A stretch of 64,000 bases of DNA from DAHUXN01 sp963811805. GTDB taxonomy: Bacteria > Acidobacteriota > Terriglobia > Acidiferrales > UBA7541. This document shows positions 54,906 to 63,412 of the stretch, one piece after another; position 1 is the first letter of the stretch, and every line of letters starts with the position of its first letter. Position numbers and translations under genes: made by a program. The DNA is taken from the NCBI GenBank assembly GCA_963811805.1, contig CAWESU010000001.1, positions 620,001 through 684,000 of the forward strand. The letters are read 5' to 3'. The notes beneath the pieces are model-generated. The model searched no databases, was not told the DNA's origin, and saw only the letters and a list, made by a program, of their open reading frames with translations.

Positions 54906-57554
54906 ATTGGGCGGCGAGTGGCGATGCTGGTTGGCCGCAAGCAATTTGATCATGAGATGGACGACGAAATTCGTCTGCATCTGGAGCTGCGCGAAAAAGA
55001 ACACGCAGCGAACGGATTTACCGCCGAGGAGGCGCACATGACGGCACGAAAAAATTTCGGGAATGCGTTGGCAACGCGCGAGACGAGCCATGAGGCCTGG
55101 GGCTGGGCGTGGTTCGAGCATCTGTCGCAGGATTTGCGATTCGCAATGCGCATGTTCGCGAAAACTCCGGGATTCACGGCGATAGCGATTCTCACGCTGG
55201 CGCTGGGCATCGGCGCGAACACGGCGATTTTCTCGTTCGTGTACGCTGTGCTGCTGGCGCCGCTGCCCTACCAGAATCCTTCGCAGCTCGTTGTGCTGAA
55301 CGAAACGACGCCGCGGGTGGGCAACGTCAGCGTGTCGTATCTGAACTTCCAAGACTGGCGGGAGCAGAGCAAAGAGTTTTCACAGATGGCCTATGTCCAG
55401 GAAATGAGTTTCAATCTGGCGGGCGCCGCGGTGAGCCAGCCCGAAAATATAATCGGGCCTGCGGTGTCGCCGAATTATCTCTCGATGATGGGCGTGCGGC
55501 CAATCCTCGGACGCGATTTTGATCCGTCGGAAGAAAAGCCCGGCACCGCCCCGGTGGTGCTGCTGAGCTATTCGATCTGGCAGTCGCATTTTGGCAGGGA
55601 TCGCAACGTGCTCGGCCGCACGATCACGCTGAATGGCCGCAGTTTCACGATTGTGGGAGTACTGCCGGCGGATTACCGCTCGCTGGGCAAGACTGATCTC
55701 ATGCTGCCGATCGGCGTGTGGGTCACCAGCAATCCCGACGCGACGGACAGGGGCGCTCGCGGCGATAGCACGGTCATCGGCCGTCTGGCGGCGGGCGCCA
55801 CTTTGGCGCAAGCGACCGCAGAAATGGACGGAATCGCCGAAGGCTTGGCGAAGGAATATCCCGCCGACAACGACCAGTTCGGAGTGCGGCTGCGATCGAT
55901 TCGCGACGCTTTCGTCAGCAACACACGGCAGGCGATCTTGATTCTGCTCGGCGCGGTGATATTTGTGCTGCTGATTGCGTGTGCGAACGTGGCCAATCTG
56001 TTTCTGGTTCGCGGCGCGGCCCGCACGAAAGAAATTGCCTTGCGCATCGCTTTTGGAGCGAGCCGCGGCCGCATCATCCGGCAAATGCTGACGGAGAGTT
56101 TCTTGCTTTCGCTGCTCGGCGGCATTCTGGGCCTCGCTTTAGCGATTGGCGGAATTCACGGAATGGCGCGGCTGATCCCCACCGGCACCCTTGGTGGCGC
56201 CAGTGTGAATTTGAATGGCGCAGTGCTGCTGTTTACGGCAGCGGTCGTCGTGCTCGCCGCGTTCATTTTCGGGCTAGTGCCGGCGCTGCAATCGACCAAA
56301 CGGGACATGCAATCCGAACTGAAAGAAGGCGGGCGAACCGCGAGCGCCGGCGCGGCGCAAAACCGACTGCGCGGCGTGCTGGCGGTCGCGGAGATTTCTC
56401 TAGCGCTGATTCTTTTGATCGGCGCGGGACTGATGATGAAGAGCCTGTACAAACTGATGAGCGTGGATCCAGGTTTCCGGCCCGACCGCGTGCTGACCAT
56501 GGAAATGTATTTGAGCGCCCAGCGATATTCGAAGGATCCGGCGATTATCAATTTCTGGCAGCAGACGCTGGACCGCGTGCGCGCACTGCCGGGGGTGGAA
56601 AGCGCAGCAGTAGGCACCAATGTCCCGCTGACTGATAACCATGGCCGCACAGACATCACCCTCGAAGGGATGGCGCTGCCCAAACCGGGAAGTTTTCCGC
56701 ATCCGGATGTTCACACCGTCAGTCCGGATTACGTCCGCACGCTGGGAATGGCGCTGGTGCGGGGCAGAACGTTCACCGACGCGGACAACGAGCATGGGCA
56801 ACTGGTGGCGCTCGTGAACGAAAAACTTGCGCGGCAGTTTTGGCCGAACAGCGATGCGATCGGCAAGCGATTTATGTGGGGGCACCCCAAGCCCGACTCC
56901 AAAATTCCACCGAAATGGATCACCGTGGTGGGCGTGGTCGGCGACACGAAGATGTACGGGCTGGCGAATCCAGCGCGACTGGAAGTGTATGACCCGTTCC
57001 GGCAAGACGCGAACAGTGACATGGACTTGGTGGTGAAATCGCGGCTCGATAAGGCGGCGCTGACCTCCGAGATTCGCGGCGCCATAGCTTCGATCGACAA
57101 AGATGAACCGATCTTCGCGATTTCCATGATGAATCAGCTGCGAACTGATTCCGTCAGCACGCAGAGGCTCACGCTGGTGCTGCTGGGACTTTTCAGCGCG
57201 CTGGCGCTGGTGCTGGCGGCAATCGGAATTTACGGCGTAATTTCGTATTCCGTGGCGCAGCGCACACATGAGATTGGCATTCGCATGGCGCTGGGTGCGC
57301 AGCATCAGGACGTGTTACGCATGGTGCTGGGCCAGGGTGGAAAAATTGCGCTGGCCGGTGTTGCCATCGGCATTGTGGCGGCGTTTGGCCTGACACGGCT
57401 GATGGCCAGCCTGCTTTTCTCGGTCAGCACAAACGACCCGCTGACGTTCGCCGGTGTGGCGCTTCTGCTGGTGCTGGTGGCGATGCTGGCGTGCTACATC
57501 CCGGCGCGGCGGGCGATGCGCGTGGATCCCATGGTGGCATTGCGGTATGAATAG
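54888..57554 (+). CDS. ADOP family permease, cluster copy 3
   Basis: An 888-residue permease of the same family, starting at GTG 54888 by analogy with copy 2 (GGAG 7 bp before). N terminus MKWLGEIGRRVAML and FDHEMDDEIRLHLELREKEH; first helix after LRFAMRMFAKTPGF; end ARRAMRVDPMVALRYE. The last gene of the PadR-ADOP1-ADOP2-ADOP3 operon; a TAAA-loop palindrome follows at 57577. The repeated units and shared spacer show growth by tandem duplication. Confidence 0.9.
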   Translation: MKWLGEIGRRVAMLVGRKQFDHEMDDEIRLHLELREKEHAANGFTAEEAHMTARKNFGNALATRETSHEAWGWAWFEHLSQDLRFAMRMFAKTPGFTAIAILTLALGIGANTAIFSFVYAVLLAPLPYQNPSQLVVLNETTPRVGNVSVSYLNFQDWREQSKEFSQMAYVQEMSFNLAGAAVSQPENIIGPAVSPNYLSMMGVRPILGRDFDPSEEKPGTAPVVLLSYSIWQSHFGRDRNVLGRTITLNGRSFTIVGVLPADYRSLGKTDLMLPIGVWVTSNPDATDRGARGDSTVIGRLAAGATLAQATAEMDGIAEGLAKEYPADNDQFGVRLRSIRDAFVSNTRQAILILLGAVIFVLLIACANVANLFLVRGAARTKEIALRIAFGASRGRIIRQMLTESFLLSLLGGILGLALAIGGIHGMARLIPTGTLGGASVNLNGAVLLFTAAVVVLAAFIFGLVPALQSTKRDMQSELKEGGRTASAGAAQNRLRGVLAVAEISLALILLIGAGLMMKSLYKLMSVDPGFRPDRVLTMEMYLSAQRYSKDPAIINFWQQTLDRVRALPGVESAAVGTNVPLTDNHGRTDITLEGMALPKPGSFPHPDVHTVSPDYVRTLGMALVRGRTFTDADNEHGQLVALVNEKLARQFWPNSDAIGKRFMWGHPKPDSKIPPKWITVVGVVGDTKMYGLANPARLEVYDPFRQDANSDMDLVVKSRLDKAALTSEIRGAIASIDKDEPIFAISMMNQLRTDSVSTQRLTLVLLGLFSALALVLAAIGIYGVISYSVAQRTHEIGIRMALGAQHQDVLRMVLGQGGKIALAGVAIGIVAAFGLTRLMASLLFSVSTNDPLTFAGVALLLVLVAMLACYIPARRAMRVDPMVALRYE

Positions 57555-57862
57555 CCGGTAGTCACGAAAGGAATATGCCGGCCTAAAGGCCGGCGCTACA
57601 AAAGTTAGCGTGGCGCTCGATGTCGCTGCGTTGCGGAATATTGAATGCCGTGTCCGGTCGGACCTATTCTAGAACCGTAGAACTTCAAGAGCACTTCGGA
57701 GGAACACACAAATCGAGGCTACAGTAAAGAAATTTACCAGAATGCAAAAATATTGTCAAGTACTTTGTTTGGAGCGAAAAATCGCCCAAGGTGAGACTGG
57801 CAACATATGCGAATTTCGCTCAGTTTTGAGTCATGTTCCCGCGCGCTCAGAAGCTGAAGCGG
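57555..57862. other. Intergenic region after the ADOP operon
   Basis: About 308 bp between convergent genes. It holds the palindrome GCCGGCC-TAAA-GGCCGGC (57577-57594) with tail GCTACAAAA, the second copy of the element at 34615. From about 57700 it is A/T-rich with poly-A stretches. A TTGTCA at 57752 is not followed by a -10 element. No gene seen. Confidence 0.5.
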
Positions 57863-58243
57863 TTAGCGGATGCCGAGCTTTTCGATCATGCGCATTACGT
57901 CTTTGTCAGCCACGTCGTAGAGTTCGTGCTCATCTTCCTGCTCGAGCCGTTCGCGCAGATACTCCGCAGCGATGAAACTGGATTCGCGGTCGGTGAGATT
58001 GCGCTTGTAGCGGTCGCGAAATTCGACGAATGCGGTGTGGATGAGGCCGAGGACGACGCCCTTGCCGTCGACGTAGAATTTGCAGTCGATGGTGTCGGCG
58101 TGGCGCGTGGCGATGGCGTTCCACATGTGCGAGAAGCGGACGCGGTAGACCATGTCGGTCATCTTGGAGGCGACTTCGAAAGGCTTGATGAAATCGCTCA
58201 TCGCGCCTTGATTGGGGATGCGGGTAACGGTCGGTGTGCTCAT
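57863..58243 (-). CDS. Conserved small cytoplasmic protein of unknown function
   Basis: A 126-residue soluble protein with a balanced, mostly helical composition: DFIKPFEVASKMTDMVYRVRFSHMWNAI, IDCKFYVDGKGVVLGLIHTAFVEF and an acidic helical C terminus (ERLEQEDEHELYDVADKDV). GAGGAAAG lies about 10 bp before the ATG; an internal ATG at 58201 is an alternative. Codon use is like that of neighbouring genes. No family is recognised. It could belong to the same minus-strand group as the GNAT and aminotransferase genes upstream, but 77 bp separate them. Confidence 0.7.
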   Translation of the reverse strand: MSTPTVTRIPNQGAMSDFIKPFEVASKMTDMVYRVRFSHMWNAIATRHADTIDCKFYVDGKGVVLGLIHTAFVEFRDRYKRNLTDRESSFIAAEYLRERLEQEDEHELYDVADKDVMRMIEKLGIR

Positions 58244-58320
58244 CGCTTTTTCTTTCCTCGTTTCTCTTGCGTGTTTCGATTCCCTCAGGCGGCGAAGAAA
58301 CTTAATCCGGCACTACGATT

Positions 58321-58779
58321 CTACGCCTGCTGAGCGTAAATGGCCGGCGAATGAATTTCCATGAGCCGCTCGGGATGCGCGAGCGGCGCGAATCCCGACT
58401 TTTGGTACAGGCCGTGGGCGTCGCGCGTGACCAGCAGCCAGTGCCGAAGGCCCTGCAGTTCGGGATGCGCCATGATGCATTCCATGAGCCATTTCGCCAA
58501 GCCCTGGCCGCGGAATTCGGAAAGAACGAAAACGTCGGCCAGATAAGCGAACGTAGCGCAGTCGGAGATCACACGCGCGAGGCCGATCTGCGTTTTCCCG
58601 TGGAGTAATCCAAAGCACAAAGAGTTGCGCATGGATTTTTCCACGGTGGCGCGAGGGATTCCGCGCGCCCAATACGATTCGCGCAGGAAGCCGTGAATGG
58701 CGTCGAGGTCCAAGCGAGCGAAGTCCGTGGTGACGAGAAAATCGCCCTTGTGCCACTCCGCCGCGCGCGCCGGTTCCAT
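58321..58779 (-). CDS. GNAT family N-acetyltransferase
   Basis: A 152-residue acetyltransferase. The acetyl-CoA binding region reads LADVFVLSEFRGQGLAKWLM (the R/Q-x-x-G-x-G/A loop near 90-97), followed by GLRHWLLVTRDAHGLYQKSGF, the typical last strand and helix. The start MEPARAAEW lies 14 bp after the aminotransferase stop on the same strand, so the two are probably one operon; the longer open frame overlaps the aminotransferase gene and was not used. The substrate is not known. The pairing with a class V aminotransferase suggests an amino-acid-related metabolite, which is inference. Confidence 0.85.
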   Translation of the reverse strand: MEPARAAEWHKGDFLVTTDFARLDLDAIHGFLRESYWARGIPRATVEKSMRNSLCFGLLHGKTQIGLARVISDCATFAYLADVFVLSEFRGQGLAKWLMECIMAHPELQGLRHWLLVTRDAHGLYQKSGFAPLAHPERLMEIHSPAIYAQQA

Positions 58780-58793
58780 ATTTCCGCGCGGCG

Positions 58794-60002
58794 CTACTTG
58801 TGCACGGCGACGGCAGCGTGCGCGTCGGCGTAACTGCGAATGGCCGCGCCCACGCCGGCTCCGGCGGAAAGCCGGAAGCCCTGATCGAGCAAACACTTTT
58901 CAAAGGCGGCGAGGAAGACCAGGACGTTATTTTTCTGGCAGCCGTGACCCATCAGGCCCACGCGCCAGAGCTTGCCCTTGAGCGAGCCGAAGCCGCCGCC
59001 GATTTCGATATTGAATTCGTCGAGCAACTGGTTGCGCAGCTTGGCGTCATTCACGTTCGCGGGGACTTTCATGCCGGTGACGGTGACCTGGCGGTCCTTG
59101 GGATCTTCAACGAAGAGCTCGATGCCCATGGCGTCGAGGCCGGCGACAAGGGCGTCGCGATTTTCGCGGTGGCGCGCCCAGCGGGCTTCGAGGCCTTCTT
59201 CGAGGACGATGCGCATGGCTTCGCGCAGGGCGTAGACGAGAGAGATGGGAGCGGTGTGATGGTAGGTGCGCTCCTTGCCCCAGTAATTCATGGTGGTGGT
59301 CAAATCGAAATACCAGCTTTGCACGGGGGTCTTGCGCGCGCGTAGAACTTCTTCGGTGCGGGCGTTCACGGTGATGGGGGACATTCCCGGAGGAGCGCTG
59401 AGCGCTTTTTGCGAGCCGCTGAAGCAGATGTCGATTTGAGTTTTGTCGACGTTGATAGGCACGCCGGCGAGAGTGGAAACGGTGTCGACGACGAGAAGCG
59501 CGCCGAGATCGTCGGCGACTTTGCGCATGTGATCGAGATTGGTGACGACACCCGTGGAGCTTTCACCGTGAGTGACGCCGAGGACTTTGATTTTTTTGCC
59601 CTTTCCCGCGCGGCGGACGTCGTCGGGATCGCAGGCTTTGCCGTAAGGCGCTTCGACGCGAATGATTTTTGCGGGAGTGCGTTCGGCGATGATGGCCATG
59701 CGTTCGCTGAAGGCGCCATTCACGCAAATGATGGCTTCGTCGCCGGCTTCGAGAGGATTGAGCACGGCGGCTTCGATTCCGCCGGAGCCAGAGGCGGAGA
59801 TGGGGAAGGTCAGGCGATTTTGCGTCTGAAATATCTGGCGAAGCAGGATTTGGACGTCGCCCATCATTTCGAGGAACCACGGATCGAGATGGCCGACGAT
59901 CGGCGTGGCCATGGCGCGGTAGACACGCGGGTCGATCTGCGAGGGGCCGGGCGTGAGCATCAAGCGATTCGGGGGAAGCAGTTCACCAATGGGCGAGTTC
60001 AT
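58794..60002 (-). CDS. Class V aminotransferase (alanine-glyoxylate / serine-pyruvate type)
   Basis: A 402-residue PLP enzyme. The N terminus has LMLTPGPSQIDPRVYRAM and HLDPWFLEMM, as in alanine-glyoxylate aminotransferases. SGSGGIEAAVLNPLEAGD binds the cofactor phosphate; VVDTVSTLAGVPI carries the ring-stacking Asp, and SGSQKALSAPPG the Schiff-base Lys (about 198). The C terminus has GGGFGSLKGKLWRVGLMGHG. It probably interconverts glyoxylate or pyruvate with serine, alanine or a related amino acid. First gene of a likely operon with the GNAT gene. Confidence 0.93.
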   Translation of the reverse strand: MNSPIGELLPPNRLMLTPGPSQIDPRVYRAMATPIVGHLDPWFLEMMGDVQILLRQIFQTQNRLTFPISASGSGGIEAAVLNPLEAGDEAIICVNGAFSERMAIIAERTPAKIIRVEAPYGKACDPDDVRRAGKGKKIKVLGVTHGESSTGVVTNLDHMRKVADDLGALLVVDTVSTLAGVPINVDKTQIDICFSGSQKALSAPPGMSPITVNARTEEVLRARKTPVQSWYFDLTTTMNYWGKERTYHHTAPISLVYALREAMRIVLEEGLEARWARHRENRDALVAGLDAMGIELFVEDPKDRQVTVTGMKVPANVNDAKLRNQLLDEFNIEIGGGFGSLKGKLWRVGLMGHGCQKNNVLVFLAAFEKCLLDQGFRLSAGAGVGAAIRSYADAHAAVAVHK

Positions 60003-60201
60003 GGTTGTCCTTAGCCGCGCTTGCTTGCCTGTGAATGATTCCGTCTGTGGCCGGGAGCCGCACGGTTCATGGGCAGGCAGGCGCTTTACGATTCATTCGG
60101 CGCCCGGTCGCAAAGCAGTAGTCTCTCCAATTTGGGGTGCTGGGGTCAACATCCAAAATGGCTGATGGGCGGCGGGGGAGAGCGGGAAAGCCGGGTGCGG
60201 A

Positions 60202-60444
60202 TCAGTGGCGGTCGCTGCAGAGGCTGAATTCGCGGCGGTCGAGAAGATGCATGGTTTCGCCGGTGTCGAGCTGGACAGTGAGCTGCTGGGCACCCTTGGA
60301 TTTCTGGATGGCAGTGACCGTGCCGCGGCGCTGGGTGACGCCGTGAATGACGCGGTCCCCGACCTCCATATCGCGGGTGAAGCCGGAGCCACCGTCGAAC
60401 ATGCCTTGAATTTTGCGCTGAAGAGATTTCAATAACGCAACCAT
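60202..60444 (-). CDS. Small SH3-like/KOW-like protein of unknown function
   Basis: An 80-residue protein. A basic helical N terminus (MVALLKSLQRKIQGMF) precedes a compact beta domain GDRVIHGVTQRRGTVTAIQ and LTVQLDTGETMHLLDRREF that looks like an SH3/KOW or CarD-like barrel fragment. GAGGAG lies 8 bp before this ATG, which decides the start over in-frame codons further upstream. It is divergent from the PilZ gene. Nucleic-acid binding would fit the fold but is unproven. Confidence 0.65.
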   Translation of the reverse strand: MVALLKSLQRKIQGMFDGGSGFTRDMEVGDRVIHGVTQRRGTVTAIQKSKGAQQLTVQLDTGETMHLLDRREFSLCSDRH

Positions 60445-60660
60445 GGGCTCATTCTCCTCGAAATCAGCAATGCCTTGGAGGACCGATGAGAGGTCTGCCA
60501 ACAGCATCAGGGAGGCTGGGCGTTTCGTCAATGTTTCTATGGCCGAAGTTGTCTGCGAGGAACTGGGAGCGTCACGGTACGGCGCGGCTTTGCGTTCGGT
60601 GACGCGCGAAGAGCACATTTTGAGGCAGTCCTATTGCTCAAAAAGAGGAGCGCGGTTATC

Positions 60661-61047
60661 GTGGAGGGCCAGAAAGAGCAGCCGTCGAGGGCGGGATTTC
60701 CGGGGGAAAAGCGAGTGGAAAAACAGAGCGAAGGCGGGTCAGAACGGCGGACGGTGCGCCGGGTACCGTTTGTTGCGCTGGCCGAGCTGACCGGCGTGGG
60801 CAGCAACCAGCGCGTGTCCGCACAGACGACGCAATTGAGCCCGACGGGATGCTATCTGGGCGCGGCGAACCCGTTTCCGGAAGGCGCGCGGATTCGCATC
60901 CGGCTAAACAAGGACGGGGAGACGTTTGAAAGCACGGCGCGAGTGCTGCACGTGCACGCGGAGTTCGGCATGGGCCTGATTTTCGAGAGTGTCACGCCGG
61001 AGCAGCAGCGCACGCTCGATTCCTGGATCGAGAAATCGGGGAGTTAA
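60661..61047 (+). CDS. PilZ domain protein A
   Basis: A 128-residue protein with a flexible N terminus and a PilZ domain for cyclic di-GMP. The binding motifs are RRTVRRVPF (R-x-x-x-R) and TTQLSPTGCYL, the counterpart of (D/N)-x-S-x-x-G, in which the first Asp/Asn is Gln. The end is GMGLIFESVTPEQQRTLDSWIE, typical of the family. The GTG at 60661 with GAGGAG before it was chosen; a TTG at 60634 in the same frame is possible. It is convergent with a second PilZ gene at 61172-61519. Confidence 0.88.
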   Translation: MEGQKEQPSRAGFPGEKRVEKQSEGGSERRTVRRVPFVALAELTGVGSNQRVSAQTTQLSPTGCYLGAANPFPEGARIRIRLNKDGETFESTARVLHVHAEFGMGLIFESVTPEQQRTLDSWIEKSGS

Positions 61048-61171
61048 GGCCGGACTAAGCGCGACGCGGCCAAATCCTTACCATTCAACCCCACTCAACG
61101 CAGAACACCGGACTCGCCCGGGCTTGCCGCGTCGAGCAACACACAGAAGACATGATGAGGGCGGTTAAAGC

Positions 61172-61519
61172 TTAGGCCGCGCCGCACAAGGGAACGAGTT
61201 CGTAGTAATCGAACTGGATCCCGATGCCGCGGCGGCCCCAAAGGCGTCTGCGCCTGTCAACACGCACGAGGCGGCCGACGCAACGCCAGGCCCTCTCGGG
61301 CTTGCCGGTGATCTCCTCAGGCATGGTAAATTGCAGCTCGACCGCCTGACCCATGCTGACGGGCAAGGACGTGGAGAGATAAACGCCGCGCCGAGAGATA
61401 TTGAGAGATTGAGACTTCTCTTCCTCGCGGGCGGCGGAGGTGGAAACGGGCCGGAAGTGAATAGGAAGATGGAGGTCCATCCTCGGGGTGAAACGACGCT
61501 CGGGCTCTTTCACAGACAT
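61172..61519 (-). CDS. PilZ domain protein B
   Basis: A 115-residue single-domain PilZ protein, probably a cyclic di-GMP effector. The motifs are RRFTPRMDLHL (R-x-x-x-R) and SLNISRRGVYL (N-x-S-x-x-G), both intact. The C terminus GIGIQFDYYELV is standard. It differs substantially from the neighbouring PilZ protein A, which is convergent and 124 bp away. Confidence 0.88.
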   Translation of the reverse strand: MSVKEPERRFTPRMDLHLPIHFRPVSTSAAREEEKSQSLNISRRGVYLSTSLPVSMGQAVELQFTMPEEITGKPERAWRCVGRLVRVDRRRRLWGRRGIGIQFDYYELVPLCGAA

Positions 61520-61659
61520 GGTTTGCTCCAGTGGCCTGGGAGGGGGGATTACTGCAGGCAGCAGTTGAATCCAAAAATGCTACTCCGGTGCGATGCCGGT
61601 TGGCAACTATATTTGTAAATTAATTGTAACTGTTCAGTCATCGGCCGAAACGGCGGGAT

Positions 61660-62613
61660 TCATTGCGACGCCGGAGCATAGATCCTGTTGGGAGCGAGCA
61701 CTTTGGCGCCAGACATCTCCGTGTTGACCTTGAGATCGTGGAATCCCGGTTTGGAAGCGGGCATGGAATGGAAGGTCAGCAAATATTGCTGGCCCAACAT
61801 GGTTTGCAAGTCATTAAGGAAGGGATGAAAAGAGACGGGCGTTTGCGTGCCTTGGGTGAAGGCGTACCCCCCGGTGTCGGAGGTGAGTTCGTTGAGCGAG
61901 CCCTGACCATTCAAGTTGAGAAATTGGTTTCTTGTTTCGAGGCCGGAGCTGACGAAGATGCTGAAGACGACGACATGATTCTTTTGCGCGTCGCGGATGG
62001 CCTCTTGCAGCCCGGGATTATCGTAGGGCTGCGTATCAAAGAGCCCGTAGGTGGAATCGATGCCGTCGCTGACCAGAAAAACTTCGCGGCCATCGGGGCC
62101 GCCGGGCCAATGTTTAATCAAATCGGACAACGACGCGTAGATGCTGGTGTTGCCAATCGCAGGGCCGAAAGTGACGTGAAGGGCTTTGGAAATTGCGGCG
62201 CGGTCGGTGGTGAAGGGCTGATCGATACGAGCGCTGCCGTTCAGCGCGTAAGCCAGAGCGACGGTGGCATTCGGCGGGAGGGCCTGAACGAATTGGGAAA
62301 TGTCGCGGAACTGAGCACCGAGGTGGGTAGTGGCGTCAGAGTCGATGAGAATCGCAAGTTGCAACGGGGAATCGGCGCGATTCAGCGGAACAAGACTGAC
62401 TACCGGTCGCGGGTTCCGGTCTTCATGGACGGTGACGTCCTGGGCGGCAAGCGCAGGCGCGGCGCCATTGCCATGCTTGGCGCGCGCGGTGACGGTAACC
62501 TGAAGAGTGCCGGACAGCCCGGACTGCGAATCCTGGGCAAAAAGCGAAGAAGCGCCACCAATTATCGCCAAGACGAGAACAACAAGAGCTTGAACAAGAG
62601 TTTTTCGGCTCAC
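61660..62613 (-). CDS. Secreted VWFA-related domain protein (acidobacterial type)
   Basis: A 317-residue exported protein. The start is GTG at 62613 (MSRKTLVQALV), opening a signal peptide that ends near ASSLFA. A beta-rich segment (LQVTVTARAK, DVTVHEDRNPRPV) leads to the von Willebrand A-like domain: LAILIDSDATTHLG (in place of the MIDAS DxSxS), ALPPNATVALAYALNG and EVFLVSDGIDSTYGL. The end is TFHSMPASKPGFHDLKVN. The family (TIGR03436 type) is expanded in Acidobacteria. The MIDAS-like loop is DSDAT, so the second Ser of the motif is not conserved. Divergent from cobO. Confidence 0.87.
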   Translation of the reverse strand: MSRKTLVQALVVLVLAIIGGASSLFAQDSQSGLSGTLQVTVTARAKHGNGAAPALAAQDVTVHEDRNPRPVVSLVPLNRADSPLQLAILIDSDATTHLGAQFRDISQFVQALPPNATVALAYALNGSARIDQPFTTDRAAISKALHVTFGPAIGNTSIYASLSDLIKHWPGGPDGREVFLVSDGIDSTYGLFDTQPYDNPGLQEAIRDAQKNHVVVFSIFVSSGLETRNQFLNLNGQGSLNELTSDTGGYAFTQGTQTPVSFHPFLNDLQTMLGQQYLLTFHSMPASKPGFHDLKVNTEMSGAKVLAPNRIYAPASQ

Positions 62614-62857
62614 CTTGAGCTCCCAAGGAGTATTTCTCCATTTACCTACCCTGATTTAGATGTGCCCGCGGGAATTTTGGGTACCTCGGCGGCATTGGCC
62701 TTACAATGTATAATTCGCTGCGACACGGGGCGGGGCGTTTGACGGGTCGTTCGCGGCTGGCCAGAGGAAATGGGCGGCCTTCGGCGATGGCTTGACGTTC
62801 TGAAGCGAACCAAAAGAGCGTAAGGAATCGGCTGCGCGCAGTCTCCGGTGGGGGAAA

Positions 62858-63394
62858 ATGCCAGAAGGAAAAGGACTACTGATCGTCTACACCGGGCCGG
62901 GGAAAGGCAAAACCACGTGCGCGCTGGGAACGGCATTTCGAGCTGTCGGCCAGGGGTTGAAGGTGCTCATGGTGCAGTTCATCAAGGGTTCGTGGCACTA
63001 CGGCGAGCTGGATGCGGCGAAGATGCTGGGCGACGATAAATTCGAAATCCGGCCGATGGGGCGCGGCTTCATCAAGATTGGCGGGGCGGAAACCGATCCG
63101 GAAGACTTGAAGCTGTGCCAGGAGTGCTGGAACTTCGGCAAGGAGCAGATTTACAGCGGAAAGTATGACCTGGTGATTCTGGACGAAATCAATTACGTGA
63201 TCAGCTACAAGATGCTCGACGGGGAGGAAGTTGCCGATGTGCTGGCGAAACGTCCCGGACAGGTGCACGTGATTTGCACCGGACGCAACGCGCATCCGAA
63301 GCTCGTGGAAGCAGCGGACCTGGTGACGGAGATGCGCGAAGTGAAGCATCCGTATACGAAAGGGATTCTTGCGCAGCGCGGAATCGACTATTGA
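62858..63394 (+). CDS. cobO: Cob(I)yrinic acid a,c-diamide adenosyltransferase
   Basis: A 178-residue CobA/CobO/BtuR-type enzyme that adenosylates corrinoids. The P-loop is YTGPGKGKTTCALGTAFR (residues 11-28); VLMVQFIKGSWHYGEL and YDLVILDEINYVI (Walker B-like) follow, and TGRNAHPKLVEAADLVTEM near the end is typical. Length is normal. No other cobalamin genes lie in the window and no B12 riboswitch was recognised upstream. The accD gene starts 18 bp after its stop on the same strand. Confidence 0.95.
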   Translation: MPEGKGLLIVYTGPGKGKTTCALGTAFRAVGQGLKVLMVQFIKGSWHYGELDAAKMLGDDKFEIRPMGRGFIKIGGAETDPEDLKLCQECWNFGKEQIYSGKYDLVILDEINYVISYKMLDGEEVADVLAKRPGQVHVICTGRNAHPKLVEAADLVTEMREVKHPYTKGILAQRGIDY

Positions 63395-63412
63395 GGCGAG
63401 AGAATTTCGACC

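Noticed and set aside
62614..62857. Cobalamin riboswitch before cobO
   Set aside because: No B12-box-like sequence or long conserved leader was seen in the 244-bp gap.
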